Part shown: positions 56,528 through 64,000 of the stretch, one piece after another
Numbering within the stretch: the stretch's first letter is position 1
How the letters are laid out: each line of letters opens with the position of its first letter
The notes under the pieces: model-generated
Told to the model about the DNA's origin: nothing
The model's database searches: none
Seen by the model: the letters and a program-made list of their open reading frames with translations, nothing else
Origin: Pseudomonas sp. KUIN-1
Lineage (GTDB): Bacteria > Pseudomonadota > Gammaproteobacteria > Pseudomonadales > Pseudomonadaceae
Length of the DNA: 64,000 nucleotides
Assembly: GCF_009176725.1 (NCBI RefSeq)
Contig: NZ_AP020337.1
Coordinates: forward strand, 1,240,001-1,304,000
Direction: 5' to 3'
Translations under genes and position numbers: made by a program

Positions 56528-58057
56528 TCAAACCTGATCGGTGACCTTTCTGGCAACCGAGCTGCGGTACTCGACCCGGTTACGCCCATTGTCCTTGGCC
56601 TGATACAGCGCCTTGTCGGCCACCCCGAAAAACGCCTCCAGTTTATCTCCCTGACGAACGACCTCCGAAGCGACCCCGATGCTCACGGTGATGGGATGCT
56701 CGGCATTCCTGAACAGCGGCAGTGACTCTGCGGCCTTGCGAATTTTTTCCGCGATCAGCATGGCGCCCGGCAAGTCTGTTTCCGGCAGCACCACCACGAA
56801 CTCTTCGCCGCCATAGCGCGCCACCCGGTCGCCCGGACGGCGGATGCAGTATGAGATGGTCTGCGCAATCAGACGCAGCGCCTCGTCCCCGCCCTGATGG
56901 CCGTGACGCTCATTGAATGCCTTGAAATGGTCTACGTCGATCATCAGCAATGACAGCGGCTTGCCAGAGCGTTGCGCTCGGGCCCATTCGGTCTCCATGG
57001 CCTCGTCGAGCTGGCGGCGGTTATCGAGCCCGGTCAGACCATCTGTCGCGGCCAGGCTGGCCAGCGCATCTTCGGCACGGTGGCGTCTTCGCAGTTCGCG
57101 ACACAGCAGCCAGGTCAGCCACAGAATGCCCAGACACAAAACGCTGGTGGCCGAGCCGACCAGCCAGGCATTGCGCCGCCAGACGGCATACACCTCATCC
57201 TCGGACTGCCCGATGACGACGATCAGCGGCAGGTTGCCGACTCGGGAAAAGGTATACAGCCGACGAGCGTTCAACTGCGTCGACATCGCGGCGAAGCTGC
57301 CATCGCCTTCCTGAAGGATGCGCTGAAAGTTGGGGCTGTGGCTGTAATCCTTGCCGATCAGATCCTGGCCTTCCATTTCCGGGTAGCGAACGATCAGAAT
57401 GCCCGAGGTATTGATCAGGTTGATGCTGCTTTCACTGCCCAGGTTCTGGCTCATGAACAGGTGCTTGAAATACACCAGGCGCATCGCCGCACTCACGATG
57501 CCCATGAACTCACCGTTGGGTCCTGATATACGACGGCTGAAACTGATGCACCAGTCCTTGTAGCCCCAGCGCGTCTTGTACGGCGCGCTGACATGTAGCG
57601 TCAAAGAGCGGTCGGTTGCATGGTCCTTGAAATAGGCGCGGTCAGAAAAGTTGTCCTGTCGAGGAATGACAGATAAAGAATCAGCCAATATCTCGCCGCG
57701 GTTATCGAGCAATACCAGATCGCCCTTGTAAGAGGCGGCAGTGGCGCGATCAAACAGTACAAGTTGGCGCAGTTCAGGCGACAGTTGCTGAAGGTCCGGA
57801 CGCTGCCACGCACTGATCATACCCTGCAGGGAAGAGTCGTAAAGTTCTGCGTTACGCATGACGTCGGCATCAATCAAACGCACGATATTGGATGCTGCAC
57901 GTGCTGCTGTCTGTGCTGCGTCGTCGCGCTCCCGGGCCAGTAGAGACGCCACGATCGCCAGAATGGCGAGCATTGAAACCGAGCTGCCGAAAATCAATAT
58001 CAGTTCCGGACGGGTCCATCTGAGCCGGGCTTGCCGAGAAAACGCAAACACCATCAT
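56528..58057 (-). CDS. membrane diguanylate cyclase (Cache sensor, GGDEF)
   Basis: A 509-residue protein. Two transmembrane helices (about 19-40, LILIFGSSVSMLAILAIVAS; about 300-322, LVGSATSVLCLGILWLTWLL) enclose a dCache-type periplasmic sensor domain (LVLLDNRGEILADSLSVIPR; YFKDHATDRSLTLHVSAPYK). The C-terminal GGDEF domain has the intact active loop RYGGEEF and, five residues before it, the RxxD product-inhibition site (RPGD), so it should make c-di-GMP with feedback inhibition. The signal is unknown. It stands alone, convergent to the DUF2383 gene. Confidence 0.92.
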   Translation of the reverse strand: MMVFAFSRQARLRWTRPELILIFGSSVSMLAILAIVASLLARERDDAAQTAARAASNIVRLIDADVMRNAELYDSSLQGMISAWQRPDLQQLSPELRQLVLFDRATAASYKGDLVLLDNRGEILADSLSVIPRQDNFSDRAYFKDHATDRSLTLHVSAPYKTRWGYKDWCISFSRRISGPNGEFMGIVSAAMRLVYFKHLFMSQNLGSESSINLINTSGILIVRYPEMEGQDLIGKDYSHSPNFQRILQEGDGSFAAMSTQLNARRLYTFSRVGNLPLIVVIGQSEDEVYAVWRRNAWLVGSATSVLCLGILWLTWLLCRELRRRHRAEDALASLAATDGLTGLDNRRQLDEAMETEWARAQRSGKPLSLLMIDVDHFKAFNERHGHQGGDEALRLIAQTISYCIRRPGDRVARYGGEEFVVVLPETDLPGAMLIAEKIRKAAESLPLFRNAEHPITVSIGVASEVVRQGDKLEAFFGVADKALYQAKDNGRNRVEYRSSVARKVTDQV

Positions 58058-58263
58058 CGGTTGTTCTACCTGCAGACGAATGATTCTTGATAATCGGTTA
58101 ATAAAATTATCAGTTATTTGGGGAACTTAATGACGCGTGTATAACACGCTCCTTATAGCCTCATATGAAGGGAATGTGAATAAAGCAAGTGTATTTAAAA
58201 TGCTGCGAACAGGCGCACATTGAGGGCCGTGAAAACGGTCAGTGCAGTCAGTATTTTCAGGTG
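58058..58263. other. gene-free region between cyclase and sensor kinase genes
   Basis: 206 bases. The part next to the cyclase is AT-rich (GATAATCGGTTAATAAAATT) and likely holds its promoter. No terminator for the kinase gene could be found. Confidence 0.4.
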
Positions 58264-59628
58264 TCAGCGGGGCAGCTGGATGCCGAAAGTATTGGCGCCC
58301 TTGTCGCTGTTCACGAACACGGTGCCGCCATGCATCAAGGCAATCGCCTTGACGATGGCCAGCCCCAGGCCGTGATTGGCGCCGCTGTTGCTGCGTGAGG
58401 CATCCACCCGATAAAAGCGCTCGAACAGTCTGGGTAAATGTTCCTGAGCGATGTGTACGCCCGGATTGGTCACGCTGACAGTGACATGGGCATCGCGCGA
58501 TTCGATGTTGACTTCAATGGCCTCGCCAGCGCCGGTGTGCTGGACGGCGTTATGCAACAGGTTGATCAGCGCTCGGCGCAAGTGGGATTTTTCAATCGGC
58601 GCGCTGGCGTCGCCGTTGACACGGACTTGCACGTGCGCGTCTTCCAGAATGAAGTCCAGGTAATCCAGCGTTGTAGCGACTTCTTCAGCCAGTGAGGTGC
58701 AGGTCTGTGCCTTGACCCTGGTGCCCTGATCGGCGCTGGCCAGAAACAGCATGTCGTTGATGATCGAGCGCAGGCGCTCCAGCTCTTCGAGATTCGACTG
58801 CAGCACCTCGAAATAATGTTCGGCAGAGCGGCCGCGGGTCAGCGCTACCTGGGTCTGACCGATCAGATTGGTCAGCGGCGAACGAAGCTCGTGTGCCACA
58901 TCGGCATTGAACGACTCCAGCCTCGAGTAGGCTTGCTCGACGCGTTCAAGCGTGGAGTTGAATGAGGCGACGAATTGCTCGAGTTCCGGCGGCAGCGGCG
59001 ACAGCTGCAAGCGTCCGGACAGCCGTGGCGGGGCGAGCTTCTGGACTTCCTGCGAGAGGCTGGTCAGCGGTCGCAGGCCAATTCGCGCGACCCAGTAGCC
59101 CAGCGCCGACGCGAGCAGAATGCCCAGCGTGGCCAGGCTGATCAGGGCGACCAGCAGCGAGTGTTGCGTGTGCCAGAACGTCTCGGTGTCGATGGCGGTC
59201 AGAAAGCGCAGTGCCGGACGCTGTTCCTTGGCGGGAAACTCGCTGACCAGCACTTTGAACGAAAACGGATGATCTGCCAGTCTCAGGTCGTGCATGCCCA
59301 GCGGCCCGTGCGCAAAACGACGAATGTCCGCACCGGGATTGCCGAACTCGTAGAGCGGATTGTCACTCACCACCCAGAAGCGCAGGCGCTTGTCCTCTTC
59401 GCTGAGCAAACTGAGCTTGTTCTTGATCTTGCCCCAGTGCTCCGGGTTGCCGAAACGATTGACCGCCGATTCCAGCACGCTGTAGCGCGCATCCACTTCC
59501 GCGCGGGGCAGCAGGTCGAGGCTCTTGTCGACCTGCAGGTACAAGGCCCAGCCGATCAGCAGGAACACCACCAGTGCCACCAGCGCGAACATCCCGCTCA
59601 GGCGTAAAGCAATCGAATCAACCCGCAC
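58264..59628 (-). CDS. heavy-metal-type sensor histidine kinase
   Basis: A 454-residue kinase of the CusS/CzcS/IrlS group. Transmembrane helices at about 10-32 (MFALVALVVFLLIGWALYLQ) and 155-180 (HSLLVALISLATLGILLASA) enclose a periplasmic sensor domain. HAMP, then the phospho-acceptor His in NADVAHELRSPLTNLIGQTQ, N box NLLHNAVQHTG and G box HGLGLAIVKAIALMHGG. GTG 59628 overlaps the regulator stop by 11 bases. A true metal signal is not proven: the neighbour pump is of the drug (HAE1) and not the metal (HME) class. Confidence 0.88.
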   Translation of the reverse strand: MRVDSIALRLSGMFALVALVVFLLIGWALYLQVDKSLDLLPRAEVDARYSVLESAVNRFGNPEHWGKIKNKLSLLSEEDKRLRFWVVSDNPLYEFGNPGADIRRFAHGPLGMHDLRLADHPFSFKVLVSEFPAKEQRPALRFLTAIDTETFWHTQHSLLVALISLATLGILLASALGYWVARIGLRPLTSLSQEVQKLAPPRLSGRLQLSPLPPELEQFVASFNSTLERVEQAYSRLESFNADVAHELRSPLTNLIGQTQVALTRGRSAEHYFEVLQSNLEELERLRSIINDMLFLASADQGTRVKAQTCTSLAEEVATTLDYLDFILEDAHVQVRVNGDASAPIEKSHLRRALINLLHNAVQHTGAGEAIEVNIESRDAHVTVSVTNPGVHIAQEHLPRLFERFYRVDASRSNSGANHGLGLAIVKAIALMHGGTVFVNSDKGANTFGIQLPR

Positions 59629-60295
59629 TGCGGTTCTCCAGCACGTAGCCCATGCCGCGAATGGTGTGCAGCAGCTTGTGCTCGTGAGGGCCATCGAGCT
59701 TGGCCCGCAAGCGCTTGATCGCGACTTCGACCACATTGGTATCGCTGTCGAAGTTGATGTCCCAGACCATCTCGGCGATGGATGTCTTGGAGAGAATGTC
59801 GCCCTGACGTCGGGCCAGCACGCTGAGCAGCGAAAACTCCTTGGCGGTCAGGTCCAGGCGCAGGCCGGCACGGGTCGCCTTGCGGCTGATCAGGTCTATC
59901 CACAGGTCGGCGATGGTGATCTGTACCGGTTCATGGCCACCGCTGCGCCGGGTCAGGGCCTGCAGACGGGCGACCAGTTCCAGAAAGGAAAACGGTTTGC
60001 CCAGGTAATCATCCGCGCCTTCGCGCAGGCCGCGAATGCGGTCGTCGACCTGCTCGCGTGCGGTCAGCATGATCACGGGTGTCTGTTTGCGCGCGCGCAA
60101 CGCACGCAACACACCAAAACCATCCAGGCCCGGGAGCATCACATCGAGAATGACGATCGCATGGTCATTCTCCAGCGCCAGGTGCAGGCCTTCGATCCCG
60201 TCGCGCGCCACGTCCACGGCATAGCCCTGTTCGGTCAGGCCCCGACGCAGGTAGTCGGCGGTTTTCTCTTCGTCTTCGATAATCAGCACGCGCAT
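59618..60295 (-). CDS. heavy-metal-type response regulator (OmpR family)
   Basis: A 225-residue regulator: receiver domain with phospho-acceptor Asp51 (IVILDVMLPGLDGF), conserved Lys in LGKPFSFLELVARL, and an OmpR-type winged-helix domain (DTNVVEVAIKRLRAKLDGPH; LLHTIRGMGYVLE). CusR/CopR/CzcR-like. It lies 10 bases after the RND permease stop codon on the same strand, so pump and regulators form one operon that may be autoregulated. Confidence 0.9.
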   Translation of the reverse strand: MRVLIIEDEEKTADYLRRGLTEQGYAVDVARDGIEGLHLALENDHAIVILDVMLPGLDGFGVLRALRARKQTPVIMLTAREQVDDRIRGLREGADDYLGKPFSFLELVARLQALTRRSGGHEPVQITIADLWIDLISRKATRAGLRLDLTAKEFSLLSVLARRQGDILSKTSIAEMVWDINFDSDTNVVEVAIKRLRAKLDGPHEHKLLHTIRGMGYVLENRSAG

Positions 60296-60305
60296 TGGGC
60301 GACTC

Positions 60306-63300
60306 TCACTTGTGCAGGGCCGGCGCCGGTGCGGCGGGCGCCGGGTGGCGTCGATGAAACAGCCGCTCCAGTTGCAGATAAATGACCGGCGTCGTGAACA
60401 ACGTGAGCATCTGGCTCACCAGCAGGCCGCCGACCACGGCAATACCCAGCGGCTGACGCAACTCGGCACCGACGCCGAAACCGAGCATCAACGGCAGCGC
60501 GCCGAGCAGGGCGGCGAGGGTGGTCATGATAATCGGTCGGAAGCGGGTGATACAGGCCTCATAAATGGCCTCGTGCGACGTGAGACCCTGCTCGCGCTGG
60601 GCCTGCAGGGCAAAGTCCACCAGCAGAATACCGTTCTTTTTGACGATACCGATCAGCAACACCACGCCGATCAGGGCCATGATCGAGAAGTCCTGGCCCA
60701 TCATCCACAACAGCAACAATGCGCCGATACCTGCCGAGGGCAGGGTGGAGATGATGGTCAGCGGGTGCACGAAGCTTTCATAGAGCACGCCCAGAATGAT
60801 GTACACCGCCACCAGCGCCGCTAGGATCAGCCACGGCTGGTTGGCCAGCGAGCTCTGGAACGCCTGTGCCGCACCCTGGAAGCTGCCGATGATCGAGGCG
60901 GGCATGCCGATCTCGTTCTTGGCCTGATCGAGCATGCGCACCGCATCGCCCAAGGCGACCCCGGGTGCCAGGTTGAACGACAGGTTCGCCGCCGGAAACA
61001 TCCCGTCATGGCTGATCGATAACGGTCCCATGCGCGGCGCACTGACCTTGGCCAGCGCCGACAGCGGCACCATTTCGCTGGTCAGCGGTGAGCGCAGGTA
61101 GAAGTACGCCAGGCTTTCAGCCTTGCCGCGCTGCTGGGCGTCCAGTTCAAGGATCACCTTGTACTGGTTGACTTCCGTCTGATACTCGCTGATCTGCCGC
61201 TGGCCGAACGCGTCGTACAGTGCCTGGTCGACATCGGCCGTGGTCAGGCCGAATCGCGCGGCAGCGCTGCGGTCGATGTCGATGTGCGTGACGCTGCCGC
61301 CCAGTTGCAAGTCGTTGGACATGTCGCGAAACGCCGGGTTGCTGCGCAGCTTTTCAGTCAGCCGTTGCGTCCAGGTGTTGAGCAATTCGCCGTCGTTGCT
61401 CTTGAGCACGTACTGGTACTGACTGCGGCTCGGGCCGGAGCTGAGGTTGATGTCCTGCCCGGCGCGCAGGTACAGAACGATGCCCGGGACCTTGGCCAGT
61501 TTGGGGCGCAGGCGGTCGATGAACTCACTGACCGACACATCGCGTTCGGCACGTGGCTTGAGCGAGATCCAGAAGCGGCCGTTGGCGATGGTCTGGTTGC
61601 TGCCTGAAACACCGACCGAATGCGAGAACGCCAGCACCGCAGGGTCCGCGCCGACGATCTTTGCCAGTTCCAGGTGTTTTTCCACCATGTCCGGGTAGGA
61701 GATGTCGGCAGCTGCCTCGGTGGTCCCGAGTGCAAAAGCGGTGTCCTGGACCGGAAAGAAGCCTTTGGGGATGAGGATGTAACCGACCACTGCCAGCGCC
61801 AGGGTCAGGCCGAACACGCCAAGCATCAGCCGCTGATGGGCCAGGGCCTTGCGCAAGCCACGCTCGTAGGAGGCGAGCAGGCGTTCACCGAACCCCGGTT
61901 TCTGATGCGGGTGATGGGTGGGCGCGCGCATGAACAAGGCGGCCAGGGTCGGCGCGAGGGTCAGGGAGACGACCACCGAAATAAGGATGGTCGCGGTTGC
62001 GGTCAGTGCGAACTCCTTGAACAGTCGCCCGACCACGCCGCCCATGAACAACAGCGGAATGAACGCCGCCACCAGTGAGAAACTGATCGACACTACGGTA
62101 AAGCCGATTTCCCCTGAGCCCTTTATTGCGGCCTCGCGCATGCCCTGACCGGCTTCGAGATGACGGTGGATGTTCTCGACCACCACGATGGCGTCGTCCA
62201 CCACGAAACCGACCGCGACCACGATGGCCACCAGTGTCAGGTTGTTCAGGCTGAAACCGAACAGGTACATCATCGCAAAGCTGGCTATCAGCGAGACCCC
62301 GAGTACCGCACTGACGATCAGGGTGGCTGACAGTTGGCGCAGGAACAGCGCCATGACCGCGACCACCAGCAGCACCGCTATCATCAGGGTCATTTCCACT
62401 TCATGCAGCGAGGCACGGATGGTACGGGTGCGGTCGTTGAGTACCGAGACATCGACGCTGGCCGGGAGCATTTCCTGCAAGCGTGGCAGTTCACCCTGGA
62501 TACGGTCCACGGTGTCGACAATGTTGGCGCCCGGCTGGCGGAAGATGGCGATGTTGACGCCTTGCTGATCGCCGGACCAGGCCTTGACGTAGGCGTTTTC
62601 CGAGCCCGCGACCACCCGTGCCACATCCTTGAGCTGGACGGGTGCGCCGTTCTTGTAGGAAACAATCAGTTGCGCGTAGTCCTGCGGCTTGAACAACTGG
62701 TCGTTGGAAGACAGGGTCGAAATACTGTCCTTGCCGTACAGGGCACCCTTGGCCAGGTTAAGGCTGGTCTGTTGCACCGCCAGGCGAATATCGGCCAGGG
62801 TCAGTCCCAGCGCAGCCAGTTTCTCGGGAGCGGCCTGAACACGAATCGCCGGACGTTGCTGACCGGTGATGAAGACCTGGCCCACGCCTTCGATCTGGCT
62901 GAGCTGGCGCGCCAGAATGGTTTCGGTGACGTCGCTCAGTTCTGTGCCGGGGATCAGGCTGGAACTCACGCTGAGGATCAGCACCGGGCTGTCGGCCGGG
63001 TTGACCTTGCGCCAGGTCGGCAGACTGGGCAGGTCGGCCGGCAGGCGTCCGGCTGCGGTATTGATGGCGGCCTGCACTTCCTGGGCCGCAGTGTCGATGC
63101 TTTTGTTGAGCGTGAATTGCAGCGTCAGGTTGGTGGAGCCCAGTGCGCTGCTGGAGGTCATCTGGGTCATGCCCGGTATCGCACTGAACTGTACTTCCAG
63201 TGGCGTGGCAACCGAAGACGCCATGGTTTCGGGGCTGGCGCCGGGGAGCTGCGCGGTGACCTGGATGGTCGGGAATTCCGCTTCCGGCAACGGCGCGATC

Positions 63301-63410
63301 GGCAGCCGTGGAAAGGCAATGACCCCCAGCAGTACCAGTGCGAAGGTCAGCAACAAGGTGGCCACCGGGTGGTCGATGCACCACGCCGATACCGAGCCCC
63401 GGCCGTTCAT
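60306..63410 (-). CDS. RND efflux permease (HAE1 class, MdtC/MuxC-like)
   Basis: A 1034-residue inner-membrane proton-driven pump with the RND plan of twelve helices and two large periplasmic loops. N-terminal IDHPVATLLLTFALVLLGVI; the proton-relay pair in VAVGFVVDDAIVVVENIHRH; the matching C-terminal half has LIGIVKKNGILLVDFALQAQ and TTLAALLGALPLMLGFG. Sequence character is that of multidrug (HAE1) permeases of the MdtB/MdtC kind. It starts within the adaptor stop codon (ATGA), giving adaptor-permease-regulator-kinase order. The substrate is not known, and no outer-membrane channel gene is in view. Confidence 0.9.
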   Translation of the reverse strand: MNGRGSVSAWCIDHPVATLLLTFALVLLGVIAFPRLPIAPLPEAEFPTIQVTAQLPGASPETMASSVATPLEVQFSAIPGMTQMTSSSALGSTNLTLQFTLNKSIDTAAQEVQAAINTAAGRLPADLPSLPTWRKVNPADSPVLILSVSSSLIPGTELSDVTETILARQLSQIEGVGQVFITGQQRPAIRVQAAPEKLAALGLTLADIRLAVQQTSLNLAKGALYGKDSISTLSSNDQLFKPQDYAQLIVSYKNGAPVQLKDVARVVAGSENAYVKAWSGDQQGVNIAIFRQPGANIVDTVDRIQGELPRLQEMLPASVDVSVLNDRTRTIRASLHEVEMTLMIAVLLVVAVMALFLRQLSATLIVSAVLGVSLIASFAMMYLFGFSLNNLTLVAIVVAVGFVVDDAIVVVENIHRHLEAGQGMREAAIKGSGEIGFTVVSISFSLVAAFIPLLFMGGVVGRLFKEFALTATATILISVVVSLTLAPTLAALFMRAPTHHPHQKPGFGERLLASYERGLRKALAHQRLMLGVFGLTLALAVVGYILIPKGFFPVQDTAFALGTTEAAADISYPDMVEKHLELAKIVGADPAVLAFSHSVGVSGSNQTIANGRFWISLKPRAERDVSVSEFIDRLRPKLAKVPGIVLYLRAGQDINLSSGPSRSQYQYVLKSNDGELLNTWTQRLTEKLRSNPAFRDMSNDLQLGGSVTHIDIDRSAAARFGLTTADVDQALYDAFGQRQISEYQTEVNQYKVILELDAQQRGKAESLAYFYLRSPLTSEMVPLSALAKVSAPRMGPLSISHDGMFPAANLSFNLAPGVALGDAVRMLDQAKNEIGMPASIIGSFQGAAQAFQSSLANQPWLILAALVAVYIILGVLYESFVHPLTIISTLPSAGIGALLLLWMMGQDFSIMALIGVVLLIGIVKKNGILLVDFALQAQREQGLTSHEAIYEACITRFRPIIMTTLAALLGALPLMLGFGVGAELRQPLGIAVVGGLLVSQMLTLFTTPVIYLQLERLFHRRHPAPAAPAPALHK

Positions 63411-64000
63411 CGTGCGGGCTCCACTTGCGCGCTCGCGACATCCGCAGCAGGCGCGCTGATCACTTCGACCGTTGCGCCGGGGCGTAGCCGCGACTGGCCG
63501 TCGCTGACCAGTACATCGCCAGCACGCGGCCCGCTGATCAATGTCTGTTCGCTGTCCTGATAGAGCACTTTGACGGGTACGACTTCTACCTTGTTATCGG
63601 CAGTGAGCCGATAGACGAAGTGCAGGTCAACGCCGCGCTGCACCACTTGTGGCGGCACTTTCAGCGAGTTGAGTTCGATACCGGTCTGGATCTTCACGGT
63701 CACCAGTTGCCCCGGCCAGAGTTGCTCGCCGGGGTTTTTGAATTGCGCCTTGGCGCGGATCGTACCGGTGCTTGCCGACACCTGATTGTCGATCAATGAA
63801 AGCGTGCCTTCACCCAGCAGCAGGCCGTTGGCCGCGCCGTCGCCCTGATACGCCTTGACGGTCGCAGCGTTACGTTCGGCAATCAGCCCCTGCAGGGTCG
63901 GCAACATTTGCTGTGGCAGGGAAAACTCCACGGCAATCGGGTCGATCTGGGTCACTGAAAACAGCCCTGCAGCATCGCTGACGCGCAGGAAGTTGCCTTC
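63407..64000 (-). CDS. RND efflux periplasmic adaptor (membrane fusion protein), partial
   Basis: The C-terminal 197 codons of an MdtA-type adaptor; the gene runs off the window. Seen are the barrel-domain part FSVTQIDPIAVEFSLPQQML, the linker TLSLIDNQVSASTGTIRAKA and GEQLWPGQLVTVKIQTG, and the membrane-proximal part VVQRGVDLHFVYRLTADNKV. The frame is open to the last base with no start codon in view. It would link the permease to an outer-membrane channel. Confidence 0.9.
   Translation of the reverse strand, partial: EGNFLRVSDAAGLFSVTQIDPIAVEFSLPQQMLPTLQGLIAERNAATVKAYQGDGAANGLLLGEGTLSLIDNQVSASTGTIRAKAQFKNPGEQLWPGQLVTVKIQTGIELNSLKVPPQVVQRGVDLHFVYRLTADNKVEVVPVKVLYQDSEQTLISGPRAGDVLVSDGQSRLRPGATVEVISAPAADVASAQVEPAR

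Overview
The window reads as chromosome of a fluorescent plant-associated Pseudomonas, most likely the Pseudomonas syringae complex. Reasons: high GC with the usual long antisense reading frames; gene orders typical of the genus (yejK-hupN-rlmF-valS, pepA-holC, lptFG, gap/edd-glk-gltR-gtrS-gtsABCD-oprB, hexR/zwf-pgl-eda); and many copies of the palindromic 'GACGCAGAGCGTCC' intergenic repeat whose accidental frames resemble the P. syringae DUF1534 entries. The strain cannot be named from sequence alone. No tRNA, rRNA or CRISPR array was seen.

Layout. 1-4.1 kb: small housekeeping genes (NTF2-like, GIY-YIG, GST-like, membrane glutaredoxin, nucleoid protein YejK, HU protein). 4.2-6.3 kb: tandem palindromic repeats split by an IS3-family (IS150-group) element. 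6.3-16.5 kb: rlmF, valS, an RHS-core protein with a variable C-terminus, a small unknown gene, holC, pepA, then divergent lptF-lptG. 16.6-28 kb: a cold-shock protein, the glycine cleavage genes gcvH-gcvP-gcvT with a sigma54 promoter, IHF site and three operator-like repeats, a sensor kinase/response regulator/EAL operon, and the matching TyrR-type activator gene (gcsR). 28-30 kb: a second repeat block split at the same nucleotide by a second, oppositely oriented copy of the same IS.

30-36 kb is a heme-iron locus: DUF5064, YbaN, heme oxygenase, an STN-bearing TonB-dependent hemoglobin/heme-type receptor, a FecR anti-sigma factor and an ECF sigma factor, with Fur-like boxes. 36-55 kb is the glucose/Entner-Doudoroff region: gap, edd, glk, gltR-gtrS, gtsABCD, oprB and a hexose-6-phosphate mutarotase, then an IS1182-family insertion inside a structured intergenic repeat, then hexR divergent from zwf-pgl-eda. 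HexR-type palindromes lie between gap and edd (two) and before zwf (one). Outer-membrane porin, ABC importer, glucokinase, dehydrogenase, lactonase, dehydratase and aldolase together take glucose to pyruvate and glyceraldehyde-3-phosphate, which Gap carries on.

55-64 kb holds DUF3820 and DUF2383 proteins, a membrane diguanylate cyclase, and a two-component system next to an RND efflux pump whose adaptor gene runs off the right edge.

The most unusual items are: (1) the RHS protein at 10.4 kb, whose non-core C-terminal region opens with an F-box-like motif; (2) two IS3 elements in the same base of the same repeat in opposite orientation; (3) an 89-nt three-way-junction repeat split by an IS1182 element; (4) the complete GcsR-type control region of the glycine cleavage operon.
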